From Coriobacteriia bacterium (GTDB lineage Bacteria > Actinomycetota > Coriobacteriia > Coriobacteriales > UBA8131), in assembly GCA_009781525.1 (NCBI GenBank), contig WQXZ01000026.1, positions 1-15,339 of the forward strand: a DNA stretch of 15,339 nt. The letters are read 5' to 3'. Positions 1 through 8,219 of the stretch are shown piece after piece; within the stretch, counting starts at the first letter, position 1, and every line of letters starts with the position of its first letter. Position numbers and translations under genes: made by a program. A model generated the notes under the pieces. The model searched no databases, was not told the DNA's origin, and was given only the letters and a program-made list of their open reading frames with translations.

Positions 1-478
1 TAATGAACATATTCAGACTGACTATCCGGCCGGCATCAAGCCTGGAGACAACAGTTTCATTCAGCGCGCAGAGCCGAAGTGTTTCACCGTCAGAGAAAAG
101 TATTTCGACATCGATCATTGTTCGTTCAGTGCTTGTCAGTCTTCCCTGTATCGCAGCACTTAAAGCATCGATCATGTTTTCAGGTTGAGCGCCGGCAAGA
201 AAACCCATTCCTCCGAAATTGAATGCCAAAAGCGGCGTGCCACTGTTACCGATCATCTTAGAGACCCGAAGAATGGTACCGTCTCCACCAAAACAGAAAA
301 CACAATCGTACTGGCTGATCTGGTTTTGCCAATACTCAAGTTCAAGGTCACCAGTGGTCAGATTCTCACTGTAAATCTGATTGTGTTCGATCTGTTGTTC
401 AGTTAACCAAACAGCAGCTGCCTGCATCGCCTCAACAGCAGATTGCTTTGTCAGATTCGAAACCAGTAAGATCCGCAT
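1..478 (-). CDS. nadK: NAD kinase, partial (C-terminal part beyond the window)
   Basis: ATP-dependent phosphorylation of NAD to NADP in the cytoplasm. Reading the minus strand from the ATG at 476-478 gives 159 open codons that run off the left edge; a complete family member has about 270-300 residues. The family signatures are present: GGDGTILR at residues 64-71 (the nucleotide-binding GGDGT loop), a NFGGMGFLAG segment at 87-96 matching the NxGxxGFL motif, and ALNETVV with the NE pair at 140-141. The start is supported by GGAAGG at 485-490, six bases upstream of the ATG. It lies 94 nt downstream of tlyA on the same strand, the usual tlyA-nadK neighbourhood (often followed by argR and recN, which would lie to the left). 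Identification is firm; completeness cannot be judged. Confidence 0.93.
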   Translation of the reverse strand, partial: MRILLVSNLTKQSAVEAMQAAAVWLTEQQIEHNQIYSENLTTGDLELEYWQNQISQYDCVFCFGGDGTILRVSKMIGNSGTPLLAFNFGGMGFLAGAQPENMIDALSAAIQGRLTSTERTMIDVEILFSDGETLRLCALNETVVSRLDAGRIVSLNMFI

Positions 479-499
479 ATCCGTCCTTCCACTAAAGCC

Positions 500-527
500 G
501 ACCAGACTGCAGATTGACTATCTGGTC
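500..527. other. Perfect 7-bp inverted repeat in the tlyA-nadK gap
   Basis: GACCAGA (500-506) and TCTGGTC (521-527) are perfect complements around a 14-nt loop, 22 nt before the nadK start codon. Read on the minus strand the hairpin sits just upstream of the nadK ribosome site and has no T-tract, so it is not a canonical terminator. It could be a processing or translational-control hairpin, or chance. Confidence 0.3.
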
Positions 528-572
528 AAGCACAGATGTCCAAATAAAAAAGAGTGATCTTATCCACATGAT

Positions 573-1382
573 CTATGTTGCGGCAGCAAGATCGACGACT
601 GTTTGAATATCAATGTTAGCAGGTATGCCTTGTCGTGTTGCCCAGAATAGGAACTCGCGGTTTCCGTCGGCTCCTTTTATCGGCGACGGAATGAGTCCTT
701 GCGTGACCAACATGGCAGTTGTGGCTTGGTCGGTGAAGTTGTTCAGCACGTCTGTGTGCAGGGTCGGGTCGGTTACGACTCCCGCCTGGAAACCGGAGCT
801 TTGCGTTTGCTGTTCGGTCAGCTCGAACTGGGGTTTGATAAGAATAACTGCCTGGCCACTCAGCTTGATGAAGTTTCTGATAGCTGAGAGAAGCCTTGAG
901 GTTTTAGTGAAACTGAGATCGACAACCGCCAGGTCAAACGCCTGATCTGGTGCTGGAGCCGGCAGTTTTGTGAAGTTGGTGCGCTCAAGCAAGGTTACTC
1001 GCTGATTCTGGCGAAGTCGCCAATCGAACTGGCCGTAGCCGACATCGATCGCCGTGACGGAGGTTGCTCCTCGCTGCAGCAGGCAGTCGGTAAATCCACC
1101 ACTACCGGTGCCTATGTCGACGCAGTGCAATCCATCGACATCGATTACAAAGCTGTCGAGCGCCGCGGCGAGTTTAACACCTCCGCGTGAGACAAACTCG
1201 CCTGTTTTTTTGACAACGAGCTCTTCATGTTCGGTGACCATGGTGCCTGGCTTCAGATTGATCAGCCGAGGGCTGGTGACCTGGCCAGCATATATCGATC
1301 GCGCCGCACTATCACAACTGTCATAGAATCCGCGCTGAACCAGCAATGCATCCAGTCTGATTTTTTTGCCAGGTCTTTGCAT
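573..1382 (-). CDS. tlyA: TlyA family rRNA 2'-O-methyltransferase (S4 + FtsJ-like domain)
   Basis: Predicted S-adenosylmethionine-dependent ribose methyltransferase acting on ribosomal RNA (16S C1409 and/or 23S C1920 in characterised TlyA proteins), historically named a haemolysin. It has 269 residues, the normal length. Residues about 6-50 form an S4 RNA-binding domain; SRGGVKL at 65-71 is the family hallmark; DIGTGSGGFTD at 89-99 is the SAM-binding loop (many relatives read DIGASTGGFTD); DLSF at 155-158, LIKPQFE at 181-187 and the SPIKG...GNREFL segment at 233-245 follow. The likely catalytic set is K70, D155, K183 and E243 by alignment from memory with the K-D-K-E set. The gene starts 27 nt after the dxs stop with only a weak AAAGAAAG ribosome site, which suggests dependence on translation of dxs. 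Confidence 0.95.
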   Translation of the reverse strand: MQRPGKKIRLDALLVQRGFYDSCDSAARSIYAGQVTSPRLINLKPGTMVTEHEELVVKKTGEFVSRGGVKLAAALDSFVIDVDGLHCVDIGTGSGGFTDCLLQRGATSVTAIDVGYGQFDWRLRQNQRVTLLERTNFTKLPAPAPDQAFDLAVVDLSFTKTSRLLSAIRNFIKLSGQAVILIKPQFELTEQQTQSSGFQAGVVTDPTLHTDVLNNFTDQATTAMLVTQGLIPSPIKGADGNREFLFWATRQGIPANIDIQTVVDLAAAT

Positions 1383-1409
1383 TACGAATGACTTTCTTTG
1401 GCGGGCTAT

Positions 1410-3482
1410 TTAGCTCTGGCTATCTGCAAGGATCGTCTTGCTGTACTTCGGTGCAGTGTTGCGATCGAAGGCTTGTCTGATTGTTTCTGCAAGAGACGGT
1501 GCATCGAATCCCAGTAGTTCGAACAGCTGGTTTGTTGTGCCGTGGGTAATGAACTCGTCAGGGATACCGATGCGTAGCAATCTGGGTGCAGCGACGCTGT
1601 CAGCGCTGCCGATGTCTGACATAGCTTCGAGTACTGCTGATCCGAATCCGCCAGTCAGTGTGCCTTCCTCGAGCGTTACCACCAGCTGATAGTTTGTAAG
1701 GGATGCCAGTAATTCTGTATCTAAGGGCTTAACCCAGATCATGTTGTAGACAGCTGCATCAACGCCTTGATCCGCCAGTTTGTCGGCGGCTAACAGGCTT
1801 TGCTTGACCATTCGCCCGACTGCCAGCAGTGCCACGTCCTTGCCGGCACGCAGGAGCTCGGCTTTGCCAGGTTCGAGCAGTTTCGGAGCGGGGGTGGCAC
1901 CCGTCGCTGGGGTAACGTTTGCGGCGTTTGCGGTGTCCGTCGCGCTCGCGGCGCTCGCGGTGCCCGCGGCGCTCGCGGCGTTTGCGGTGTCCGCAGCTCC
2001 CGCGGCTCCCGCTGCGCTCGCGGCGTCGTCCGGCGGATCCAGCACAAAAGCCTCCCCCCGGGGAAAGCGCAGCGCTACCGGTCCAGCCAGGCGCAGGGCG
2101 GTGTGCAGAGCGTCTGCCAGCTGTGCTCCGGTCGCCGGAACAATGATCTTCATATTTGGCATGGTTCTTAAGTAGGCCAAGTCAAAGACACCGTGATGGG
2201 TGGTACCGTCTTCTCCGACCAGCCCGGCTCGATCCAGGCAGAACACTACGTGTTGGTTCATCAGGCTGACATTGGTAATCAGTTGGTCAAAGGCTCGTTG
2301 TAGAAAGCTGGAGTAGATAGCTACCACTGGGATGTTTCCGCCAAGAGCCATACCAGCAGCACTGGCAACCGCATGCTCTTCAGCAATACCAACATCAAAG
2401 AATCGCTCCGGAAACAGTTGCTTAAAGCCGTCAAGACCTGTACCTTTCGGCATAGCAGCTGTTACTGCGATAATCCGCCTGTCGACCTCAGCCTCAGCCA
2501 CAAGTGCATCGCCAAAGAACTCGGTATAACTCTTGCCTTCGGTCTTCGCTTCAAACTGCCCGGTTGACAATGTGAACCGCGATGCACCATGAAACAGCTC
2601 AGGGTCAGCCTCTGCCGGTAGATAGCCTTTACCCTTCTGGGTAAAAGCGTGTATCAGAACAGGTCCAGCTATCTGCTTTGAACTCTGCATTACCTGCTTT
2701 AACTGAGTAATCGAGTGGCCATCGACAGGTCCGAGGTAGGTGATACCCATATCCTCAAAGAAGGTTCCGCCGATAAGAAAGAGTTTCGCTGAGTCACGCA
2801 TCCTTTCGCCCATCTCAACCAGGTGACGACCAGGGTTGCCAAGGCTTGACAGTCTACTCTCTATTGAGTCGCGGGTTTGAATATAGGGACGCGACGATCG
2901 TACTTTTGTCAGATAGAGCGACAGTGCTCCGACATTTTGCGCGATACTCATCTCGTTGTCATTTAAGATTATGGTTATGTCCCGGCCTTCGTGCCCGATC
3001 TGGTTCAACGCCTCAAAAGCCATACCGCCAGAAATCGCTGCATCTCCGACCAAAGCAACTACTCGCTCGTCTCGTCCATCAATATCACGACTCAGCGCTA
3101 GACCCATAGCAATCGACAAAGCGTCGGATGCGTGACCGCTGTCATGTACGTCATAAGGGCTCTCATCTTTGCGGATAAAACCAGATAGGCCGCCGAATAA
3201 GCGCAGGCTGTCGAACTCTGTCTGCCTACCAGTCAGTAACTTGTGTGCATATGCCTGATGCCCAGTATCAAAAACAAGCTTGTCAACCGGAGCGTTGTAA
3301 ACAGAGTGCATTGCGATAATGATATCGGTAGCGCCGAGGCTTGATGCCAGGTGCCCACCATTCATGGCTGTAACCTGTATCAGCTTCAGCCTGATTTCTG
3401 CTGCAATAATCTGCAGTTCTTCATCACTTAAGCTCTTTAGGTCAGCAGGACTTTCGATTTGCTGCAAGAGAGAAAAATACAT
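1410..3482 (-). CDS. dxs: 1-deoxy-D-xylulose-5-phosphate synthase with an Ala-rich interdomain insertion
   Basis: Thiamine-diphosphate enzyme condensing pyruvate and glyceraldehyde 3-phosphate, the first step of the MEP isoprenoid pathway. It has 690 residues against about 620 usually. Visible motifs: HLASSLG (44-50), GHQAYAHK (74-81), the ThDP/Mg motif GDAAISGG...LNDNEMSI (146-180; the usual GDG reads GDA), the GIAEEH segment (365-370) with likely catalytic E368, and the DRAGLVGEDGTTHHG block (417-431). The extra length is almost all at residues about 483-537, a low-complexity stretch rich in A, S, T, G and N that separates the pyrimidine-binding domain from the C-terminal domain. The start lies 9 nt after xseB with no clear Shine-Dalgarno sequence, so translational coupling to xseB is likely. 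ispA, a common neighbour, is not in the window. Confidence 0.97.
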   Translation of the reverse strand: MYFSLLQQIESPADLKSLSDEELQIIAAEIRLKLIQVTAMNGGHLASSLGATDIIIAMHSVYNAPVDKLVFDTGHQAYAHKLLTGRQTEFDSLRLFGGLSGFIRKDESPYDVHDSGHASDALSIAMGLALSRDIDGRDERVVALVGDAAISGGMAFEALNQIGHEGRDITIILNDNEMSIAQNVGALSLYLTKVRSSRPYIQTRDSIESRLSSLGNPGRHLVEMGERMRDSAKLFLIGGTFFEDMGITYLGPVDGHSITQLKQVMQSSKQIAGPVLIHAFTQKGKGYLPAEADPELFHGASRFTLSTGQFEAKTEGKSYTEFFGDALVAEAEVDRRIIAVTAAMPKGTGLDGFKQLFPERFFDVGIAEEHAVASAAGMALGGNIPVVAIYSSFLQRAFDQLITNVSLMNQHVVFCLDRAGLVGEDGTTHHGVFDLAYLRTMPNMKIIVPATGAQLADALHTALRLAGPVALRFPRGEAFVLDPPDDAASAAGAAGAADTANAASAAGTASAASATDTANAANVTPATGATPAPKLLEPGKAELLRAGKDVALLAVGRMVKQSLLAADKLADQGVDAAVYNMIWVKPLDTELLASLTNYQLVVTLEEGTLTGGFGSAVLEAMSDIGSADSVAAPRLLRIGIPDEFITHGTTNQLFELLGFDAPSLAETIRQAFDRNTAPKYSKTILADSQS
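1880..2034 (-). repeat. GC-rich low-complexity stretch inside dxs with a 54-bp period
   Basis: This coding stretch is built from GCN-type codons for Ala with Ser, Thr, Gly, Asp and Asn. The 19-bp string gcggcgtttgcggtgtccg (plus strand) occurs identically at 1921-1939 and 1975-1993, 54 bp apart; in the protein this is DTANAA repeated 18 residues apart (from D498 and D516). Local composition is far more GC-rich than the flanking dxs sequence. It looks like in-frame repeat expansion within an interdomain linker. Confidence 0.85.
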
Positions 3483-3491
3483 ATGATCGGC

Positions 3492-3827
3492 TTATGCTTC
3501 CGTTTCTGGGTTGTCAGCTAGACTCTCCCCTGCTTCTTCTGCACTCGCACCGCCCTCTGCCTCTTGCTGGCTCTCTACACTCTCATAGAGACTGTCCAAG
3601 GCAGCAGTCTCATCGTTAACAGCAGCCGCCTCATCATCAACAGCTGCTATCTCTTCATCAGTGAAGTCAGTATTATCTATCATCTCGGCAGCCATTCCAC
3701 CAAGCCGAATCGCTTCTTCGTAAAGATCTAAGCTCTTCTCCAGAGGAACGTCCTTGGTACGAATCTGCAATAAAATATCGTCTAAGCGTTCACGGATACG
3801 ACCATAACTAGAAGTATCATCACTCAT
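3492..3827 (-). CDS. xseB: Exodeoxyribonuclease VII small subunit-like protein with acidic C-terminal tail
   Basis: XseB is the small helical subunit that assembles with XseA to form the single-strand-specific exonuclease VII. Residues about 8-50 match the family helix-turn-helix hairpin (a RIRERLDDILLQIR helix, then VPLEKSLDLYEEAIRL resembling the LxLEESLxLYEEGxxL block; the usual Gly reads Ala). Residues about 51-111 form a tail very rich in Glu, Asp and Ala, which makes the protein 111 residues against the usual 60-85. The ATG follows the nusB stop directly (TAGATG), with GAGGAAG inside the end of nusB as ribosome site. No xseA is present in the window. The family call rests on the short N-terminal core and on position between nusB and dxs, the usual xseB slot. 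Confidence 0.8.
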   Translation of the reverse strand: MSDDTSSYGRIRERLDDILLQIRTKDVPLEKSLDLYEEAIRLGGMAAEMIDNTDFTDEEIAAVDDEAAAVNDETAALDSLYESVESQQEAEGGASAEEAGESLADNPETEA

Positions 3828-4346
3828 CTAGGCTTCCTCACCTTCGGCAATATTGCTCGCGATATCACTCGCAGGATAGTTCTTCAACAGATCCTCCTCT
3901 TCCTTCAGACGCGAAGCTACCTTACCTAAAACACCATTGATAAAAGCCGGCGACTTGTCCTGGGCTCCATACTGCTTGGCTAAATCCACGGCTTCATCAA
4001 TTGAGACACCGATCGGCACCTCGTCAACATAGAGCATCTCAAAAATCGCCAGCCGAAGAATCGCTTTATCTGCTAAAGGCATGCGTGAAAGGCGCCAATC
4101 GATAGAGGTGTCGCTGATCAGACTATCGATATTATCCAAATGCTCACACGTACCAGTAAACAGCATACGGGTAAATTCACAGGGTAAACCAATGTCTTCG
4201 CAGTAATAACCGCCATCAAATAGTGTTGTAGCAGGTAGATCATTGACGTCTATCGAGAAAAGTAGCTGAAATGCCATCCGACGAGAGTCGGATCGCTGTC
4301 GATATGAGCTTGCCTCAGCCATAAAAACCTGTTGTCTGAATATCAC
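3828..4346 (-). CDS. nusB: Transcription antitermination factor NusB
   Basis: All-helical RNA-binding factor that, with S10 (NusE), binds boxA and supports processive rRNA transcription. The RRMAFQLLFSIDVND helix near the N-terminus and the conserved core from ADKAILRLAIFEMLY through VSIDEAVDLAKQYG to FINGVLGKV are diagnostic. The longest reading (172 residues) starts at a GTG whose last two bases overlap the stop of the Asp23 gene (GTGA, 4-nt overlap), but has little Shine-Dalgarno support. An in-frame ATG at 4322 (protein starting MAEASSYRQR, 164 residues) has ACAGG a few bases upstream and is a reasonable alternative start. The C-terminus carries a short acidic extension of about 20 residues beyond the usual end. 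xseB follows with no gap. Confidence 0.94.
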   Translation of the reverse strand: MIFRQQVFMAEASSYRQRSDSRRMAFQLLFSIDVNDLPATTLFDGGYYCEDIGLPCEFTRMLFTGTCEHLDNIDSLISDTSIDWRLSRMPLADKAILRLAIFEMLYVDEVPIGVSIDEAVDLAKQYGAQDKSPAFINGVLGKVASRLKEEEDLLKNYPASDIASNIAEGEEA

Positions 4347-4693
4347 TCCGGAAATACTATGCCGTCCACAAAGACATCAACAGCCGAAGTTGTCACCCCG
4401 ATCTGCCCCCCAAGTGTGTCAGCTACAGCATAGCGCACCTGCTCTGCAACTTCTTGCAAGCGGTAGCCGAAGTGAACACAGATGTGTACAGAAACCATGA
4501 TTTTGCCGTCTTCAGCAGTAAGTACCACTGCCTGAGTCGCATTATTACGTTTGCTGCTACCAAATAGACCTTCAATCGGCTTCGGCGAACCAACCCTCGC
4601 AACACCATCGACCTGAAGAACAGCCTGCATCAGAATCGTCTCAACTACTCCCGGCGCTATTGTCAGCCCGTCTGTAGAAAACTGTTCAACCAT
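4343..4693 (-). CDS. Asp23/Gls24 family envelope stress protein
   Basis: A 116-residue member of the Asp23/Gls24 family, whose characterised members lie at the inner face of the membrane in Gram-positive bacteria and respond to cell-envelope stress. Typical family features are the start IAPGVVETILMQAVLQVDGVA, a central strand region (ATQAVVLTAEDGKIMVSVHI), and the segment GYRLQEVAEQVRYAVADTL leading to the final VDVFVDGIVF. It has no signal peptide or membrane segment. The start is clear: AAGGAG lies 8 nt before the ATG and overlaps the accC stop codon region, so the gene is translationally tied to accC. Placement between accC and nusB is the common arrangement in Clostridia and Coriobacteriia; its job there is unknown. 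Confidence 0.93.
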   Translation of the reverse strand: MVEQFSTDGLTIAPGVVETILMQAVLQVDGVARVGSPKPIEGLFGSSKRNNATQAVVLTAEDGKIMVSVHICVHFGYRLQEVAEQVRYAVADTLGGQIGVTTSAVDVFVDGIVFPE

Positions 4694-4704
4694 GTTCCTT
4701 CTCC

Positions 4705-6051
4705 TTACTCCAATCCATGCAGACTGATGTAATCAGTACAGACATCGCCTGCAATGAAATCATTCTGACTTAAAACCCAGCGATGAAAAGGAATCGTTGT
4801 CTGAATGCCATCAACTTTGAACTCAGCCAAGGCTCTTTTGCCACGAGCAATAGCCTCATCCCGGTCAACTCCCCAGACGATCAGCTTCGCAATCAGAGAA
4901 TCATAGGTCGGCGGAACGGCATAACCCTGATAAATATGTGTATCCACGCGAACCCCTGGCCCTCCAGGTAAGCGCAAAGCAGTAATGGTGCCAGGACTGG
5001 GGATAAAACCTCGTTCGCTGTCTTCAGCATTGATCCTGAACTCGATAGCGTGACCATGCGGTGGTAAGCCGGCGCGATCCAGGCAGCCAATCGGCAAACC
5101 TGCAGCTATTCGCACCTGCTCTTTAATCAAATCGGTCGAAGTAACGAGCTCGGTTACCGGATGCTCCACCTGAATTCGGGTGTTCATCTCCATAAAATAG
5201 AACTCGCCGCTTTGGCTGAGTAGAAACTCTACGGTCCCTGCGCTGACATAGCCAACCTCGCGTACCGCAGCCAGTGCTGCCTCACCCATCTGTTGGCGCA
5301 GCTCAGGAGTAATCGCAGGGGAAGGTGATTCTTCAAGCAGTTTTTGGTGGCGACGTTGAATCGAGCAGTCGCGCTCTCCCAGGTGAATCGCATTACCATG
5401 GGTGTCTGCGAGTACCTGTATCTCTATATGGCGGGGGCGGACAATGAACTTCTCCAGATATACTTCATCGTTTCCGAAAGCAGCCATAGCCTCGGCTTTG
5501 GCAGCTGCAAAGGCATCGAGCATCTTAGATTGGTCTTCGACCTCGCGCATTCCACGTCCTCCACCTCCGGCAGAGGCTTTAATGACCACTGGATATCCGA
5601 CTGATTCGGCAACAGCCAGAGCTTCTTCGGCACTTTGCAGTGGGCCGTCTGAGCCTGGCACGGTAGGCACACTGATGCGCTTCATGGTTTCGCGAGCGAC
5701 ATTCTTGTCACCCATACGCTCTATTGCCTCGGCGCCTGGACCGATGAAAACCAATCCATTGGCTTCTGCCATCCGGACCAGTGTTGCGTTTTCGGCTAAG
5801 AATCCATAACCGGGGTGAATAGCCTGGGCACCACGGGTAATGGCGGCACTGACAATTGCCGGAATGCTCAGGTATGATTGCATGGCGGGCGCTGGTCCTA
5901 TGCAGATGCTCTCGTCAGCAAGCTGTACAGCCAGCGTATCTCTATCCGCTTCGGAGTAAGCCACCACAGCGCAAACGCCCAGCTCTTGCAAGGCTCTTAC
6001 GATTCTTACTGCAATCTCTCCGCGGTTTGCGACTAAGACTTTCTCAAACAT
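4705..6051 (-). CDS. accC: Biotin carboxylase
   Basis: ATP-grasp enzyme that carboxylates biotin on its carrier protein using ATP and bicarbonate. The 448 residues match the family length. Motifs: ANRGEIAVRI at 8-17, HPGYGFLAEN at 79-88, the glycine-rich ATP loop KASAGGGGRGM at 158-168, the EKFI...RHIEIQVLAD block at 200-216, ERDCSIQRRHQKL at 226-238, and EMNTRIQVEHPVTE at 288-301 with active-site R292. Start: ATG with AGGTGG shortly upstream. The upstream neighbour is the carboxyltransferase-biotin carrier fusion and the downstream one is asp23. The enzyme could serve pyruvate carboxylase, acetyl-CoA carboxylase, or both, because the adjacent carrier is AccB-like and accA/accD are not in the window. 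Confidence 0.97.
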   Translation of the reverse strand: MFEKVLVANRGEIAVRIVRALQELGVCAVVAYSEADRDTLAVQLADESICIGPAPAMQSYLSIPAIVSAAITRGAQAIHPGYGFLAENATLVRMAEANGLVFIGPGAEAIERMGDKNVARETMKRISVPTVPGSDGPLQSAEEALAVAESVGYPVVIKASAGGGGRGMREVEDQSKMLDAFAAAKAEAMAAFGNDEVYLEKFIVRPRHIEIQVLADTHGNAIHLGERDCSIQRRHQKLLEESPSPAITPELRQQMGEAALAAVREVGYVSAGTVEFLLSQSGEFYFMEMNTRIQVEHPVTELVTSTDLIKEQVRIAAGLPIGCLDRAGLPPHGHAIEFRINAEDSERGFIPSPGTITALRLPGGPGVRVDTHIYQGYAVPPTYDSLIAKLIVWGVDRDEAIARGKRALAEFKVDGIQTTIPFHRWVLSQNDFIAGDVCTDYISLHGLE

Positions 6052-6202
6052 ACTTCCACCTAACTTGCAGCTCTGCTACAGCCCAACCATACTGCTGTCT
6101 ACTGCAGTATTCAAATGAGCTTTAATACAGCATGCCTGTCTAACCGGCTCTAACTATTTCTGGTAGCTCAAAGAGCTGTCCAGCCGATCTATAAGCTTTC
6201 TT
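6052..6202. other. Intergenic region before accC with a perfect 7-bp hairpin
   Basis: The 151-nt gap between the pycB-accB stop and accC holds a perfect inverted repeat ATACTGC/GCAGTAT (6089-6095 and 6104-6110, 8-nt loop) and a short one AGCTC/GAGCT (6165-6169 and 6173-6177). Neither is followed by a T-run on the minus strand. They may slow or attenuate read-through into accC or protect its mRNA. No convincing promoter was found. Confidence 0.35.
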
Positions 6203-8113
6203 CTACGGTGTGACCGTTGGTGCCTCGCCTGCTGTATCAGCAATACTCAGCGGCTCAAGGTAGCAGAGAAGCGTTCCGAACTCGACTAGCTGTGCGTTTG
6301 TGATGCAGATCTCACGCACGATACTCATCTGCTCAGCCTTCACTTCGTTCATCAGCTTCATTGCTTCGATTATGCAAAGAGACTGACCAGCTACTACTTC
6401 ATCTCCAACCTCGACAAATGGCGGGGCATCTGGAGCCGGTGCGGCATAGAAGGTTCCGACCATTGGAGAGCGAACCGCAATCCAATGATCTGGTCTGTCA
6501 CCTTGCGCGACAGCTGCAACCGGCACTGCAGCAACAGGGGTCGCTTCGACAGTCGCGCTTTCGGCTGCAACCTCGCTTACGACTGCAGCTGCGCTGGCTA
6601 GAGCAACCTGCCCCTTGGCGCGAACAGTCACTTTGACGCCAGCCTCTTCTACTGTCACTTCACCGATTCCGGTTTCTTCAACAGCCTTGATCAGTTCTTT
6701 GATCTGGTTGATATCCACGGTTTGGTCCTCCTTAATACCGTTTACCTCTTCTTCCAGCAAGAACTCGGTCTTCTGGTCTGTACGATGTTTGGACAAATAC
6801 ACGCGCGCTTCATTGGGAAAAAGCGCCCACATTAATACGTCTTCCTCGCTGTGCGCCAGATCGCCAGCTTCAGCAGCAACCTCGTCAAATGTTGTCTTTA
6901 TCAGGGTGGATGGTGCAACGTCTGGCTCTAGCATCTGCTGGTTACCGAGAACCTTTTGCACTACATCAGCGCTAAGTGGGCCTGGGGCCTTGCCATAGTA
7001 TCCAGCAACATAATCTGTCATCTCAGAAGGAATCACGCTCCAGCGATTACCGGATAATACATTTAAAACCGCTTGGGTACCGACGATCTGTGACATCGGA
7101 GTCACCAGCGGTGGAAAGCCGACCTCTGCGCGAACTTTCGGGATCTCCTTCATCACATCGTCGATGCGATCAAGAGCATTTTGCTGCTCAAGCTGGCTGA
7201 CCAGATTGCTCATCATACCGCCTGGTACCTGATGGCTATAGACCTGCATGTGCAAAAGCGAACTGACTCCACGCTTGTAGTTCTTGCGCTCACGCACCTC
7301 ATCCCAGTACTCTGCGATCTCAAACAGCAGATCAAGGTCGAGGCCGGGGTCATAGACACTTTCTTTCAGCGCTGCTGCAACCATCTCGACAGCTGGCTGA
7401 GATGAACCGAATGCCAGTGGAGCAGATGCTGTGTCAACGATCTCTGCTCCGGCTTCAGCTGCTTTGATGTAGTTAGCTGGAGCCATGCCGCCAACATAGT
7501 GGCAGTGAACATGCACTGGCAGGCCAATCTCTTCTTTGAATGCCTTTACCAGCCGTTCGGTACGATACGGAGTAAGCATGCCTGCCATATCTTTGATCGC
7601 AATCGAGTGTGCACCTAAGCCTTTCAGCAGATGGGCATATTCGATATAGCTGTCAAGGGTATGAACCGGGCTGACGGTGTAGCAGATCGCACCTTCAAAG
7701 AAAGCCCCCGCCGCCAGGATTGCTTCGGCTGAGTCTTTGATATTGCGGATGTCGTTTAATGCGTCGAAAACACGAAAGATATCAATGCCGTTACGGTGTG
7801 CTGCATGAACGAAGCGATGAACTATCTCTGTTGAGTAGTGTTTATATCCAACTAGATTCTGCCCGCGCAGCAGCATTGCCAGGGGGGTATTTGGCATATG
7901 TTTCTTGATTGCACGCAGGCGCTCCCAGGGGTTCTCATCCAGAAAACGTAGTGGAGCATCGAAGGTTGCACCACCCCAGGCTTCGATTGCCCAATAGCCG
8001 ACCTTGTCCATCTTCGGAAGAATCGGCAGCATGTCACCAATCTGCATTCTGGTTGCCCAGAGTGACTGTTGGCCATCACGGATGGTCGTGTCCATAATCT
8101 TGAGGTTTTGCAT
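6203..8113 (-). CDS. pycB: Pyruvate carboxylase subunit B / oxaloacetate decarboxylase alpha-type carboxyltransferase fused to an AccB-like biotin carrier
   Basis: Predicted to move CO2 between carboxybiotin and pyruvate/oxaloacetate. Residues 1 to about 455 are a TIM-barrel carboxyltransferase plus conserved C-terminal domain: DTTIRDGQQSLWATRM (8-23), FRVFDALNDIRN, AIKDMAGM with the carbamylatable K174, metal ligands H203 and H205 in HVHCHYVGGM, and SQIVGTQAVLNVLSG. Residues about 466-500 resemble the AccB N-terminus, followed by an Ala/Val-rich linker and a carrier domain with the ACC-type thumb (SPMVGTFYAAPAPDAPPF, 549-566) and biotinyl K586 in EAMKLMNE. The start at 8113 is set by AAAGGAGGTGCG just before the ATG; a longer reading from 8194 lacks a ribosome site. 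The accC partner follows. With no beta/gamma sodium-pump subunits nearby, pyruvate carboxylase is favoured. Confidence 0.9.
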   Translation of the reverse strand: MQNLKIMDTTIRDGQQSLWATRMQIGDMLPILPKMDKVGYWAIEAWGGATFDAPLRFLDENPWERLRAIKKHMPNTPLAMLLRGQNLVGYKHYSTEIVHRFVHAAHRNGIDIFRVFDALNDIRNIKDSAEAILAAGAFFEGAICYTVSPVHTLDSYIEYAHLLKGLGAHSIAIKDMAGMLTPYRTERLVKAFKEEIGLPVHVHCHYVGGMAPANYIKAAEAGAEIVDTASAPLAFGSSQPAVEMVAAALKESVYDPGLDLDLLFEIAEYWDEVRERKNYKRGVSSLLHMQVYSHQVPGGMMSNLVSQLEQQNALDRIDDVMKEIPKVRAEVGFPPLVTPMSQIVGTQAVLNVLSGNRWSVIPSEMTDYVAGYYGKAPGPLSADVVQKVLGNQQMLEPDVAPSTLIKTTFDEVAAEAGDLAHSEEDVLMWALFPNEARVYLSKHRTDQKTEFLLEEEVNGIKEDQTVDINQIKELIKAVEETGIGEVTVEEAGVKVTVRAKGQVALASAAAVVSEVAAESATVEATPVAAVPVAAVAQGDRPDHWIAVRSPMVGTFYAAPAPDAPPFVEVGDEVVAGQSLCIIEAMKLMNEVKAEQMSIVREICITNAQLVEFGTLLCYLEPLSIADTAGEAPTVTP

Positions 8114-8219
8114 CGCACCTCCTTTAAAAGGTTTCCCATACTGTAGGCTGATACTACGCTCTATGGCGTTTATCAGGCCTTTGACTCCAAACAATTACCA
8201 CGAAGTGTAAGTGCATTTA

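Noticed and set aside
1780..2175. Plus-strand ORFs of 75-131 residues across the low-complexity part of dxs
   Set aside because: They arise from the GC-rich repeat, which lacks stop codons in several frames, and have no ribosome sites. The dxs frame on the minus strand explains the region.
6203..8113. Sodium-pumping oxaloacetate decarboxylase alpha subunit
   Set aside because: The sequence alone allows this, but no beta or gamma membrane subunit is nearby and a biotin carboxylase gene follows, which favours a pyruvate carboxylase role. Not fully excluded.
8114..8194. 27-residue N-terminal extension of the carboxyltransferase starting at 8194
   Set aside because: There is no Shine-Dalgarno sequence at 8194, the extension has no family match, and the strong AAAGGAGGTG before the ATG at 8113 lies inside it.
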